This document shows, one piece after another, positions 11,100-21,373 of a stretch of 64,000 bases of DNA (position 1 is its first letter; each line of letters begins with the position of its first letter). The position numbers and the translations under genes are program-made. The DNA is from Mycolicibacterium brumae (GTDB taxonomy: Bacteria; Actinomycetota; Actinomycetes; Mycobacteriales; Mycobacteriaceae), in assembly GCF_025215495.1 (NCBI RefSeq), contig NZ_CP104302.1:3596001-3660000 (forward strand), in the 5' to 3' direction. A model generated the notes under the pieces. The model was not told the DNA's origin. It saw only the letters and a list, made by a program, of their open reading frames with translations, and made no database searches.

Positions 11100-13165
11100 G
11101 CGCACCCGGCCTGCGGTCGTTCCGCGACCCGGCGTCGGTGGCGGTGGTCGGCGCCAGCGCCGATCCCGCCAAATGGGGTTACTGGCTCGCCCACGGAGCA
11201 CTGAGGGGCGCGGGCCGGCGCACGGTCCATCTGGTGAACCGCAGCGCGGCAACGGTTCTCGGCGCAACCGCGTACCCGAGTCTGAGCGCGTTGCCCGCCA
11301 CACCGGAGCTGGTCGTGCTGGCGGTGCCCGCCGCCGCGGTGAGCGGCGTCGTCGACGAGGCGCTCGCGCTCGGTGTCCGGGCGTTTCTCGGCATCACCGC
11401 GGGCGTCGGCGATGAGGCGGCTGTCGCCGCGCGGATCAGCGCGGCCGGCGGCCGGCTGGTCGGCATGAACAGTCTCGGGATCTACGACGCCGCAACCGAG
11501 CTGCAGCTGACCTGGGGAACGTTCGAGCCCGGCTCGATCGCGGTGATCTCCCAGAGCGGGCAGCTCGGCTCGGAGATCGCAAGCCTCGCCGCCCGGGCCG
11601 GCATGGGGTTGTCGCGATTCGTCTCCGTCGGCAACCAAACCGACGTGCGGGCCGTCGAATTGCTCGACGACCTCATCGAGGATCAACACACCCGGGTGGT
11701 CGCGCTGTACCTGGAGAGCTTCGCCGACGGCGCCGACCTCGTCGCCGCGATCCGGCGGCTGCGCGCCGCCGGGAAGCACACCCTGTTGCTGACCGTCGGG
11801 GCGTCGGCGGCCAGTTCCCGGCTGGCCCGCTCGCACACCGGCTCGATGACCTCGGCGCTGGATGTGGTCGACGCTGCCATGCGCGCCGCCGGCGCCACCC
11901 GGGTCCGCACCCCCGACGAATTGGTGCAGGCCGCCGCGCTGCTGGCCACCGGCGTCGTCCCGGCCGGGGACCGGGTCGCGGTGATCGGCGACAGCGGCGG
12001 GCAGACCGGTGTCGCGGCCGATCTGGTCGGCGCGGCGGGGCTGCAGGTGGCCGAGTTCTCCGCGGCGCTGCAGGATCGCCTCGCCACCCAACTTCCCACC
12101 GGGGCCGCCTGCGCCAACCCCGTCGATCTGGCCGGCGCGGGCGAGCAGGACCTGACCAACTACCTTGCCGTCGCGCAAACCGCGCTCGAATCGGGCGAAG
12201 CCGACGCCGTGCTGCTGACCGGCTACTTCGGCTGCTACGCGCTGGACAACCCGGCGAGCGCGGCCCGTGAGTCCGAGGTGGCCGCGGAGATCGCCGCGGC
12301 GGCGCAGCGGGCCGGTATCCCGCTCGCGGCGCATTCGATGGCCGACGGCGGCCCGACCGTGCAGACGCTGCGCAGCCACGGCGTCGCGGTGTACCCGACC
12401 ATCGAAACCGCGGTGGGCGCGCTCGCCGCCGCCGCGCGGCTGGCCGCGGCGCCCCGCACCCCGGCCGCCCCGGCGGTCATCCTCGACCAGCCGGGTTCGG
12501 GATACCTCGCGGCGCAGGAATTCCTGCGCGGGGGTGGGATTGCGTTCCCCGCCGGCCGCCTGATCCGTGACGCTGACGCGCTGGAGTGGGCCGCCGCCGC
12601 GCTGTCGGCGCCGTACGTGCTGAAAGCGTCCTGGCTGGAACACAAGAGCGAGGCCGGCGGGGTGTCGGTCGGGCTTGCCGACGCCGACGCCTTGCGCGCC
12701 GCGTTCGCGGACATGCGGGCCGCCCTGGGCGACGGGGACTACGTCGTCGAGGAGCAGGACCTCCGCGGCGACGTGGTGGAGATGGTCGTCGGCGCCCGCA
12801 GGGACCCGCACTTCGGCCCGGTGGTTCTCGTCGGCGCCGGCGGCGTCCAGGCCGAACTGCACCGCGACACCGCGATCGAGCTGGCTCCCGTGGACCACGA
12901 GACCGCGCGCGCCATGGTCCGCCGACTGGTCTGCCACCGACTGCTCACCGGGTGGCGCGGCCGCCCGGCCACCGACATCGACGCCTTGGCCGAGGTGATC
13001 GTGGCGCTGTCCACGCTGGCCGCCGGTTGCCCGCAGATCGCCGAGATCGAGGTGAACCCGCTCCGAGTCGCCCCGGACGGCGCGGTCGCAGTCGACGCCC
13101 TCATCGTCGAAACCCTCACCCCCACACAGACCTTCGCACCAAACCCCGAAAGGACACCGCGATGA
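11096..13165 (+). CDS. NDP-forming acyl-CoA synthetase (acetate-CoA ligase family)
   Basis: 689 residues in the fused ADP-forming acyl-CoA synthetase order. A CoA-binding Rossmann domain (about 1-125, SVAVVGASADPAKWGY) is followed by succinyl-CoA-ligase-like subdomains (SQSGQLGSEIA near 145, with the phospho-His region SHTGSM near 245) and a C-terminal ATP-grasp domain (about 475-680, VLKASWLEHKSEAGGV). It interconverts acyl-CoA and acid with ATP/ADP. The GTG overlaps the previous stop (GTGA) and its own stop overlaps the next ATG (ATGA), so it is translationally coupled on both sides. The acyl substrate is unknown. Confidence 0.88.
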   Translation: MSAPGLRSFRDPASVAVVGASADPAKWGYWLAHGALRGAGRRTVHLVNRSAATVLGATAYPSLSALPATPELVVLAVPAAAVSGVVDEALALGVRAFLGITAGVGDEAAVAARISAAGGRLVGMNSLGIYDAATELQLTWGTFEPGSIAVISQSGQLGSEIASLAARAGMGLSRFVSVGNQTDVRAVELLDDLIEDQHTRVVALYLESFADGADLVAAIRRLRAAGKHTLLLTVGASAASSRLARSHTGSMTSALDVVDAAMRAAGATRVRTPDELVQAAALLATGVVPAGDRVAVIGDSGGQTGVAADLVGAAGLQVAEFSAALQDRLATQLPTGAACANPVDLAGAGEQDLTNYLAVAQTALESGEADAVLLTGYFGCYALDNPASAARESEVAAEIAAAAQRAGIPLAAHSMADGGPTVQTLRSHGVAVYPTIETAVGALAAAARLAAAPRTPAAPAVILDQPGSGYLAAQEFLRGGGIAFPAGRLIRDADALEWAAAALSAPYVLKASWLEHKSEAGGVSVGLADADALRAAFADMRAALGDGDYVVEEQDLRGDVVEMVVGARRDPHFGPVVLVGAGGVQAELHRDTAIELAPVDHETARAMVRRLVCHRLLTGWRGRPATDIDALAEVIVALSTLAAGCPQIAEIEVNPLRVAPDGAVAVDALIVETLTPTQTFAPNPERTPR

Positions 13166-14313
13166 GCGAGTTCGAGCCCTGGCCGTTGACCGATGAGCAG
13201 CGCGAGATCGTGAAACTGTGTCATGACTTCGCGGAGAAGGAGATCCGGCCGCGTGGCCGCGAGGTCGACGAGGCCGACGTGGTGACCCCGGTGGACATCT
13301 TCGCCAAGGCCGCCGCGGTCGGGATCACCGATTTCATGATCGCGCAGGAGTACGGCGGCGGCGGGTACACCGATGTCTTCACCCAGTGCCTGGTCCAGGA
13401 GGAGCTGTGCTGGGGTGACCCGGGCATCGGAAACTTCGTGTGCTCCAACGGTTTCTTCTCCGACCCGCTGATGGCGCTGGGCACCGAGGCGCAGAAGCAG
13501 GAGTGGCTGCGGCCGCTGACCGGGCCGAACCCGCTGATCACCGCGCTGGCGACCACCGAGCCGGGTTCCGGTTCGGATGCGGCGTCCATCGCGACCCGGG
13601 CCGATCGGGTGGACGGCGGTTACCGGATCACCGGGCAGAAGGCGTGGATCTCCAACGCCGGGGCCGCCGACCAGTACGTGGTGTTCGCCAAGACGGACCG
13701 CAATGAGCGCTCGAAGGGCGTCACCGCGTTCCTGTTGCGCGCCGGCGCCGAGGGATTCTCCTGGGGCCAGCCGATGCGCAAGATGGGCCAGCGGGCCATC
13801 GTCTGCCGAGAACTGTTCTTCGACAACGTGTTTGTCCCCGAATCGGACCGGCTCGGCGACGAGGGCCAGGGGTTCTACGGGCTGATGGAGACCTTCGACA
13901 TCTCCCGCATCGTGCTCGGCGCGGCGGCCGTCGGCGCGTCCCGAGCGGCCTACGAGTACGCGCTGTCCTACGCCCGCAACCGGACCCAGTTCGGCAAGCC
14001 GATCATCGAGCATCAGGCGGTCGCGTTCCGGCTCGCCGATATGGCGAACCGGATCGCGTCGGCTCGGCTGCTGGTGCTGCACGCCGCGCGGTTGATCGAC
14101 GCGGGCGAGCCCGCCACCAGGATCGCGGCGATGGCCAAGCTGACCGCCTCGGAGACCGCCATGTTCGTCACGCACGCCGCGGTGCAGACCCTCGGCGGGT
14201 GGGGTTATTCGCGGGAGTATCCGGTGGAGCAGTGGATGCGGGATGTGAAGCTCGAGGAGATCGAGGAGGGCACCTCCGACATCATGCGGTTGGTGATCTC
14301 CCGGAATCTGTAG
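13162..14313 (+). CDS. Acyl-CoA dehydrogenase
   Basis: 383 residues, standard for the family. An N-terminal helical domain is followed by the middle beta domain with LATTEPGSGSD (FAD/substrate signature) and KAWISNAG. The C-terminal domain has RTQFGKPI, the QTLGGWGY loop and the catalytic-base segment EEIEEGTSDI. It should introduce a 2,3-double bond into an acyl-CoA, passing electrons to EtfAB and then to EtfD, encoded at 32 kb. Last gene of the TetR-linked operon, ATG overlapping the preceding TGA. Its stop is three bases from the convergent hspR stop. Confidence 0.93.
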   Translation: MSEFEPWPLTDEQREIVKLCHDFAEKEIRPRGREVDEADVVTPVDIFAKAAAVGITDFMIAQEYGGGGYTDVFTQCLVQEELCWGDPGIGNFVCSNGFFSDPLMALGTEAQKQEWLRPLTGPNPLITALATTEPGSGSDAASIATRADRVDGGYRITGQKAWISNAGAADQYVVFAKTDRNERSKGVTAFLLRAGAEGFSWGQPMRKMGQRAIVCRELFFDNVFVPESDRLGDEGQGFYGLMETFDISRIVLGAAAVGASRAAYEYALSYARNRTQFGKPIIEHQAVAFRLADMANRIASARLLVLHAARLIDAGEPATRIAAMAKLTASETAMFVTHAAVQTLGGWGYSREYPVEQWMRDVKLEEIEEGTSDIMRLVISRNL

Positions 14314-14316
14314 TTC

Positions 14317-14703
14317 TCAGTTGGGGCGCTGTCCCCGGTTTCGGGGTTGCCACACAACCAACGCCGTGCCCGGGGCTGGCCGCTGTCGGCCGGCCCGGGC
14401 GGCGTCGATCTCCGCGGACATCTCACGCACCCGGTTCTGCAGCGCCTCAACCTGATTGGTGAGTTCGATGATCCGCTTGATGCCGGCCAGGTTGACGCCT
14501 TCGTCCTGCGACAGCCGCTGCACCTCGCGCAGCAGCTCCACGTCGCGCTCCGAATAGCGCCGGCCTCCACCGGAACTGCGCTGCGGGCTGACCAGCCCGA
14601 GCCGGTCGTAGGTGCGCAGCGTCTGGGCGTGCATTCCGGCCAGTTCGGCCGCGACCGAGATCAGGAACGTCCGCCCCTGATCACGCGGTTCCGACGTGTT
14701 CAC
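14317..14703 (-). CDS. hspR: Heat-shock repressor HspR (MerR family)
   Basis: 128 residues. A MerR-type winged helix (FLISVAAELAGMHAQTLRTYDRLGLV) is followed by the wing RSSGGGRRYSERDVELL and a short coiled coil (about 75-105) for dimerisation. HspR represses dnaK, clpB and related genes by binding HAIR repeats with DnaK as co-repressor, so chaperone load sets the level. It is the last gene of dnaK-grpE-dnaJ-hspR, six bases after dnaJ, making the circuit self-limiting. HAIR sites are visible upstream of dnaK and clpB in this window. Confidence 0.97.
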   Translation of the reverse strand: MNTSEPRDQGRTFLISVAAELAGMHAQTLRTYDRLGLVSPQRSSGGGRRYSERDVELLREVQRLSQDEGVNLAGIKRIIELTNQVEALQNRVREMSAEIDAARAGRQRPAPGTALVVWQPRNRGQRPN

Positions 14704-14709
14704 CGGACA

Positions 14710-15906
14710 TCACATCCTGTTCCCAGCCCATCCGGCTCGCGGATCGAATCCGCTGGCCTTCTCGGCTGCCGCATAGGCTTGCATCGCTTCCAGCGCGTCA
14801 CCCTCCAGATTGGACGGCACCGCGACCTTGACGGTGACCAGCAGGTCGCCGCTGCCGCCGCTGCGCTTGGGCACACCGCGACCGCGAACCCGCAGGATCC
14901 GGCCGTCGGCGGTGCCCTTGGGCACCCGGACGCCGACCTTTCCGTCCAGCGTCGGCACCGAAAGCGTTGTGCCCAAAGCCAGTTCGGTGAAGCTGACGGG
15001 GATAGTCAGCGTCAGGTCGTCGCCGTTGCGGCTGAAGACCTTGTCCGGGCGGACGTGCACGGTGACGTACAGGTCACCCGACGGGGCGCCCCGCAGGCCG
15101 GCTTCGCCCTGTCCGGCGAGCCGGATCCGCTGGCCGTCCTCGACCCCCGGTGGGATCCGGACATTGATGGTCCGGGTCCGGGTGGTCTGTCCGCTGCCCT
15201 TGCACTCGTCGCACGGGTGCTCGATGATCGACCCGCTGCCACGGCATTCCGCGCAGGGTTCGGAGAACCCGAACGCGCCCTGGTTGCGGTTGATCACTCC
15301 GGATCCGTTGCAGCCCGGGCAGACCTTGGGGCTGGTGCCCGGCCGGGCGCCGCTGCCGTGGCAGTTGGTGCACGGCGCGGGGCTGGTCAGCCGCAACGGC
15401 ATCGCCACCCCCTTGGCGGCTTCCAGGAAGTCCAGTTCGGTTTCGGTTTCCAGGTCCTTGCCGCGCCGGGGCCGGCTGGGCCGGGGCTGGGAACCGCGAC
15501 CGAACAGGCCGCCGAACAGGTCGCCGATGTTCGCCCCGCCGGACTGGCCGGCGGCGTTGAACAGGTCACCGAGGTCGAAATCGGCTCCGTCGCCGCTGAA
15601 TCCGCCGAAGTTGCCGCCCTGGCCGGCGCCACCGGGGGCGCCGAAGCGGCGGCCGAAGCCACCGCCACCGGCGAAGAGCCGACGGGTCTCGTCGTACTCC
15701 TTGCGCTTGGCCGGGTCGGACAGCACATCCTTGGCTTCCGAAGCTGCCTTGTACTTCTCCTCGGCGGCGTTGTTGCCCGGATTTCGGTCCGGATGGTTCT
15801 CCGCGAGGATCTTGCGGGCAGCCCGTTTGATCTCGTCCTGGCTGGCGTCGGAGGAGACGCCCAGCTCCTTGTAGAAGTCCTTCTCAACCCATTCACGCTG
15901 GGCCAC
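14710..15906 (-). CDS. dnaJ: Co-chaperone DnaJ (Hsp40)
   Basis: 398 residues, class A DnaJ. The J domain (about 1-75) has the HPD motif in AENHPDRN. A Gly/Phe-rich stretch (about 80-140) follows, then four CxxCxGxG zinc motifs (CTNCHGSG, CPGCNGSG, CAECRGSG, CDECKGSG) and the C-terminal substrate/dimer domains. It delivers clients to DnaK and stimulates its ATPase. It corresponds to DnaJ1, the heat-shock-operon copy. It is third in the operon, 45 bases after grpE. Confidence 0.97.
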   Translation of the reverse strand: MAQREWVEKDFYKELGVSSDASQDEIKRAARKILAENHPDRNPGNNAAEEKYKAASEAKDVLSDPAKRKEYDETRRLFAGGGGFGRRFGAPGGAGQGGNFGGFSGDGADFDLGDLFNAAGQSGGANIGDLFGGLFGRGSQPRPSRPRRGKDLETETELDFLEAAKGVAMPLRLTSPAPCTNCHGSGARPGTSPKVCPGCNGSGVINRNQGAFGFSEPCAECRGSGSIIEHPCDECKGSGQTTRTRTINVRIPPGVEDGQRIRLAGQGEAGLRGAPSGDLYVTVHVRPDKVFSRNGDDLTLTIPVSFTELALGTTLSVPTLDGKVGVRVPKGTADGRILRVRGRGVPKRSGGSGDLLVTVKVAVPSNLEGDALEAMQAYAAAEKASGFDPRAGWAGNRM

Positions 15907-15951
15907 TGCGCATCACCTCCTCGCCGTCGTTGCTGATAATTTCTGTCTCAC

Positions 15952-16568
15952 TTACGAATTCGAGGGCGATCCCTCGCCCGGTCCGGGGTCGGAGTCGCCG
16001 GCCGCCCGCTCGGCGGCGTCGACGACGGCGACCATGGCGTGGCGCAGCAGCTGCTCGCCGAGCTTGTAGCCCTTGCGCATGACGGTTCCGAGCACCGGGG
16101 CCGAGCCGTCACCGGAATGCTGCACGGCCTCGTGCACCTCCGGGTCGAACTCGTCGCCCTCCTCGCCGAACGAGCTCAACCCCAGCCCCAGCAGGGTGGT
16201 GGCCAGCTTGTCCGCGACGGCCTTCAGCGGACCCGTTTCCAGGTCGCCGTGGGCGCGGGCGCGCTCCAGGTCGTCGAGCACCGGCAGCAGTTGCGCCACC
16301 ACACCGGCCTTGGCCCGGTCGATGGCGGCCTGCTGATCGCGCAGGGACCGCTTGCGGTAGTTGGCGAAGTCCGCCTGCACCCGTTGCAGATCGGCCAGCA
16401 GTTCGGCTGCCGGGTCCGGCGCGTCCGCTACCGGGTCCTCAGCCGCGGACGCCTCCGGCGCCGGCCCACTGGGGGCCGGGCCGGAAGCCGTCTCGCGAGG
16501 AGCCCCGGTCTCGGGGTCGATGCGCCGTTTGTCGGTGATGGTCACCGGCTCGTGCGAATCGTTCTCAC

Positions 16569-16572
<4 letters not shown>
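15952..16572 (-). CDS. grpE: Nucleotide exchange factor GrpE
   Basis: 206 residues. A disordered acidic N-terminus (to about 60) precedes a long helix ([20 protein letters not shown]) and the C-terminal beta domain. The segment [18 protein letters not shown] and the [11 protein letters not shown] loop match the family. It releases ADP from DnaK. The GTG start overlaps the dnaK stop by four bases (GTGA), implying coupled translation. Confidence 0.95.
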
Positions 16573-18431
<1,859 letters not shown>

Positions 18432-18461
18432 AGTTACTGCCTCCTGAATAGCTTTACTGGA

Positions 18462-18482
18462 TCTGAGTGAACCGCGCTCAAG
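18462..18482 (-). promoter_or_regulatory. HAIR operator, promoter-proximal (dnaK)
   Basis: Read on the minus strand this is CTTGAGC-N7-ACTCAGA, with the 7-base spacer of the HspR site and three departures from consensus. It lies about 30 bases upstream of the dnaK ATG, downstream of the -35 element, so it may overlap the transcription start or 5' leader. Confidence 0.7.
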
Positions 18483-18504
18483 ACTGCTCCCGCCGGGCGG
18501 CGGT

Positions 18505-18536
18505 TGTCAACCCTAGTTGAGTCTGTCTCACTCAAG
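18505..18536 (-). promoter_or_regulatory. HAIR operator and TTGACA -35 of dnaK operon
   Basis: On the minus strand 18516-18536 reads CTTGAGT-N7-ACTCAAC, one base from the perfect HAIR consensus. Five bases further, 18505-18510 reads TTGACA, a consensus -35. With the weaker repeat at 18462-18482 the two sites bracket the promoter. The remaining gap up to 18915 has low gene potential; I see only a GAGTTG/CAACTC dyad around 18795-18818. Confidence 0.88.
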
Positions 18537-18915
18537 TTTGTCGAACTGTGCAACGGGCGGCGTCTGGAATTCATTCCCGACCACCGAGGAAAGACCGGCG
18601 TGGGGCCGTGCACGCGCCCCGGAACCTCCCCATTCGGGGCTATTCGAGGTCATTCGGGGGCATTCCCATCCTGCGTGCGCTCAGATCGCACTTTTGACTG
18701 AAACCACGATCTAGCAGCACACACAATGGCGAGGCCCTGCCTGAGCGCACACTCAACGGCGCGCCTGGGCGCGGGGCGGGGCGAGCCGGTCCGTGAGTTG
18801 CGTCACCATGACTCAACTCTAAGCACCTCACGACTTGATAAACAACACCCGTCGCACCTGTCACTGCCGTCACGGCCCCGGTAGCGTGGCGAGGAACCTC
18901 CAAGGAGCGATTCAG

Positions 18916-19482
18916 GTGCGCACAATCAAGTCCCGGCTGGCGGTGACGGGCGCGCTGCTGGCGGTTTTGGCCCTGGCGGCGTGCAGCACGGTCATCGACG
19001 GCGATCCGAGCTGCCCGGGCTGCGGCTCCTACACCGAGCCCGAAGGCCCGACGCCGTCCCCGACGGCCGAGGCGCCCACCGCGGCGCCGGCGCCCACCCC
19101 CGTCGAACCCGCGCCCGGGCCCACCGGTCCGGCGCCGAGCGGGGAGAACCTGCCCGCAGACGCCCAGGGCCTGGTCTACATCGAGACGAAGTCCGGCAAG
19201 ACCCGCTGCCAACTCAGCTCGGCCACCGTGGGTTGTGAGTCGGCCTTCGACAACGCCCCGGAGATCAACGGCTACCCGGCCAACGGTGTCAGCGTGAACA
19301 GCGCCGGGACCCTCGAGTGGATCCAGGGCAATCTCGGCGCCATCCCCACCGTCGCCCTCGACTACGCCACCTACCAGGCCGTCGGCTGGACCATCGTCGC
19401 CGACGCCAACGGCACCCGGTTCACCAACAACGGCACCGGCCACGGCATGTTCGTCGCAACCCAGGGCGTGGAATCGTTCTAA
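18916..19482 (+). CDS. Probable lipoprotein, conserved mycobacterial type
   Basis: 188 residues. A signal peptide with a lipobox (LALAACS) puts Cys at about residue 24, so the mature protein should be lipid-anchored outside the membrane. A Pro/Thr/Ala-rich linker (about 40-80) leads to a compact C-terminal domain of about 100 residues with two Cys (RCQLSS...VGCESAF) that could form a disulfide. The GTG start is set by AAGGAG nine bases upstream. No enzyme motif is recognisable. It sits upstream of the LLM oxidoreductase by ten bases and is divergent from dnaK. Confidence 0.75.
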   Translation: MRTIKSRLAVTGALLAVLALAACSTVIDGDPSCPGCGSYTEPEGPTPSPTAEAPTAAPAPTPVEPAPGPTGPAPSGENLPADAQGLVYIETKSGKTRCQLSSATVGCESAFDNAPEINGYPANGVSVNSAGTLEWIQGNLGAIPTVALDYATYQAVGWTIVADANGTRFTNNGTGHGMFVATQGVESF

Positions 19483-19492
19483 CCTGGCGGGC

Positions 19493-20425
19493 ATGGACTT
19501 CCGGGTATTCGTCGAACCGCAGCAGGGCGCCAGCTACTCCGACCAACTCGCCGTCGCCCAAGCCGCCGAATCCCTGGGCTATTCGGCGTTCTTCCGCTCC
19601 GATCACTACCTGGCGATGAGCGGCGACGGGCTGCCCGGGCCCACCGACTCCTGGGTCACCCTGGGCGCGTTGGCCCGGGAGACCAGCACCATCCGGCTCG
19701 GCACCATGGTCACCTCGGCGACCTTCCGGCACCCCGGAGTGTTGGCCATCTCAGTTGCGCAGGTCGACGAAATGAGTGGCGGCCGAGTCGATTTCGGGAT
19801 CGGCGCGGGATGGTTCGAGAAGGAGCACGCCGCCTACGCGATCCCGTTCCCGCCGCTGGGCGAACGCTTCGACCGGCTCGGCGAGCAGTTGGACATCCTG
19901 ACCGGGCTGTGGGGCGCCCGGGACGGCGAGACCTTCAGCTACTCCGGCGCGCATTACTCGGTGGTCGACTCCCCCGGGTTGCCCAAACCCGCGCAGCGTC
20001 CGCACCCGCCGATCATCATGGGCGGCAAGGGCCCCAAGCGGACGCCCGCGCTGGCGGCCCGATTCGCCGACGAGTTCAACATCCCGTTCGACACCCTGGA
20101 GGTGATCACCGCGCAGTTCGCCCGGGTCGCCGACGCGGTGGCCGCCGCCGGCCGGACACCGGAGTCGATGACCTACTCGGCCTGTTTCGTGGTGGCCGCC
20201 GGCCGCGACGACGCCGAAGTGGCCCGCCGCGGCGACGCGATCGGCCGCGAAGTCGACGAGCTGCGAGCCAACACGCCACTGGTGGGCACGCCGAACGAGA
20301 TCGTCGACCGGCTGGGGCCGTTCATCGAGGCCGGGGTTTCTCGGGTCTACCTGCAGGTGCTGGACCTCGCCGACCTGGACCACCTCGAGCTCTTCGCCGA
20401 CGGGGTTTCCTCTCAGTTCCGCTGA
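19493..20425 (+). CDS. LLM-class (luciferase-like) oxidoreductase, probably F420-dependent
   Basis: 310 residues with the bacterial luciferase-like TIM barrel. The N-terminus is AQAAESLGYSAFFRSDHYL. Then come LGALARETSTIRLGTMVTSA, GRVDFGIGAGWFEKEHAAY (the loop typical of F420-binding members) and HPPIIMGGKGPKRTPALAAR. Mycobacteria have many such enzymes using F420 or FMN. The reaction is unknown. The gene starts ten bases after the lipoprotein and may share its promoter. Confidence 0.85.
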   Translation: MDFRVFVEPQQGASYSDQLAVAQAAESLGYSAFFRSDHYLAMSGDGLPGPTDSWVTLGALARETSTIRLGTMVTSATFRHPGVLAISVAQVDEMSGGRVDFGIGAGWFEKEHAAYAIPFPPLGERFDRLGEQLDILTGLWGARDGETFSYSGAHYSVVDSPGLPKPAQRPHPPIIMGGKGPKRTPALAARFADEFNIPFDTLEVITAQFARVADAVAAAGRTPESMTYSACFVVAAGRDDAEVARRGDAIGREVDELRANTPLVGTPNEIVDRLGPFIEAGVSRVYLQVLDLADLDHLELFADGVSSQFR

Positions 20426-20432
20426 ACCCGCG

Positions 20433-20630
20433 ACGCCAGTGACCCCAGGACGACCGCGACAGCCGATTCGGCAACGCCAGTGACCTCAGGACGACTTCCG
20501 AACGCGCCAGTGACTGGGGGCCGATTCACGGCCCGTTTTCCGCCCTGTGGTTACCCGCGACGTCGGGTTCCGTCCTGACGTCACTGACGATGCGATGAGG
20601 CGGCCATTCGCCGTCCACCAGTCACTGGCG
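20433..20630. repeat. CAGTGAC-rich direct and inverted repeats in intergenic region
   Basis: The 301-base gap 20426-20726 holds no gene I can support. ACGCCAGTGACCCCAGGAC at 20433 recurs almost exactly at 20474 (T for C). A third, partial CGCCAGTGACTGG is at 20505-20517, and its exact reverse complement CCAGTCACTGGCG is at 20618-20630. The 20505/20618 pair could form a 13-bp stem with a 100-base loop. This may be a repeat-derived spacer or a cluster of regulator sites upstream of 20727. Confidence 0.6.
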
Positions 20631-20726
20631 AACACCCGCGAATGCTCCCGGCCGCCCGCTGGTCACTGTTGTGCGGCAATCCTGCGGTTCCCGGGATCCC
20701 CCGCCCGCCGGGTTAGGATCGGGTTC

Positions 20727-21323
20727 GTGGCCAACGGAACCCCCGAAGATCCCTATAACGATCCCACTCAGGCGGCGAACTACGGGTACAACGACCCGAC
20801 GCGGGCCCAGGACTACGGCGCCACCGAGAATTTCGGCGGCTATCAGGACCCCGGCGCGGCCGAACCGGCCCCGGAGCCCGAGCCCCGCTGGTTCAACAAG
20901 CCCGGCGTGCTGATCGCGATCGGCGCGATCTCGGCGATCATTCTGGGCCTCTGCGTGTACGCGATCGTGTCGCTGATGAGCTCGCCGGCCTCACATGAGA
21001 AGAACGACCGGATCACCCCGATCGCCCCGGCCACCTCCACCTCGGTGACCACCACCCCGTCGACGACGAGCGTCTCGCCGTCGCCCACGACGACCACCGA
21101 GGAAACGACGACCACCGAAGAGACCACGACCGAAGAAACCACCACCACCGAAGAGACCACGACCACCACCGAGGAAACGACGACGACGGAGGAGACCACC
21201 TCCTCGGAGACGTCCACCACGACGACGGCGCCCACCACGACGACCACCACGTCGGTCAGCGTGCCGCCCGGCGGTTTCCCGGCCGAGGAGCCGCCCGCCG
21301 ACGGGGACCACGGCGGGCACTGA
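20727..21323 (+). CDS. Single-pass membrane protein with Thr/Glu-rich tail
   Basis: 198 residues. A Tyr/Asp/Gly-rich cytoplasmic N-terminus contains NYGYNDPTRAQDYG. One membrane helix (about 58-81, GVLIAIGAISAIILGLC) is followed by an outer segment of about 100 residues made mainly of Thr and Glu, with repeated ETTTTEETT units, ending PAEEPPADGDHGGH. The tail resembles that of the Hsp70-like protein at 27.5 kb. It is likely extended, possibly glycosylated, and spanning the wall. The GTG at 20727 is chosen because upstream sequence is low-quality and overlaps repeats. Function unknown; it is convergent with iniC. Confidence 0.72.
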   Translation: MANGTPEDPYNDPTQAANYGYNDPTRAQDYGATENFGGYQDPGAAEPAPEPEPRWFNKPGVLIAIGAISAIILGLCVYAIVSLMSSPASHEKNDRITPIAPATSTSVTTTPSTTSVSPSPTTTTEETTTTEETTTEETTTTEETTTTTEETTTTEETTSSETSTTTTAPTTTTTTSVSVPPGGFPAEEPPADGDHGGH

Positions 21324-21371
21324 GCCCACGGCGGACACTAAGCCAGCGACGGACACTGAGCCAGCGACGCG
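21312..21371. repeat. Short direct repeats GG(A/G)CACT(G/A)AGCC
   Basis: Three imperfect copies of a 17-21-base unit lie around the stop codon of the upstream membrane-protein gene and the 50-base gap before the iniC stop. Then ACGCGCGT occurs twice. Probably replication slippage; no U-tract follows. Confidence 0.5.
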
Positions 21372-21373
21372 CG

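Noticed and set aside
18793..18818. Third HAIR site upstream of the lipoprotein gene
   Set aside because: The dyad is GAGTTG/CAACTC with a much longer spacer than the required 7 bases, and polarity does not fit.
20843..21250. Val-rich minus-strand frame (and a similar one at 29088-29633)
   Set aside because: Reverse complement of Thr codon repeats gives VVVVSS strings; an artefact of the tail repeats.
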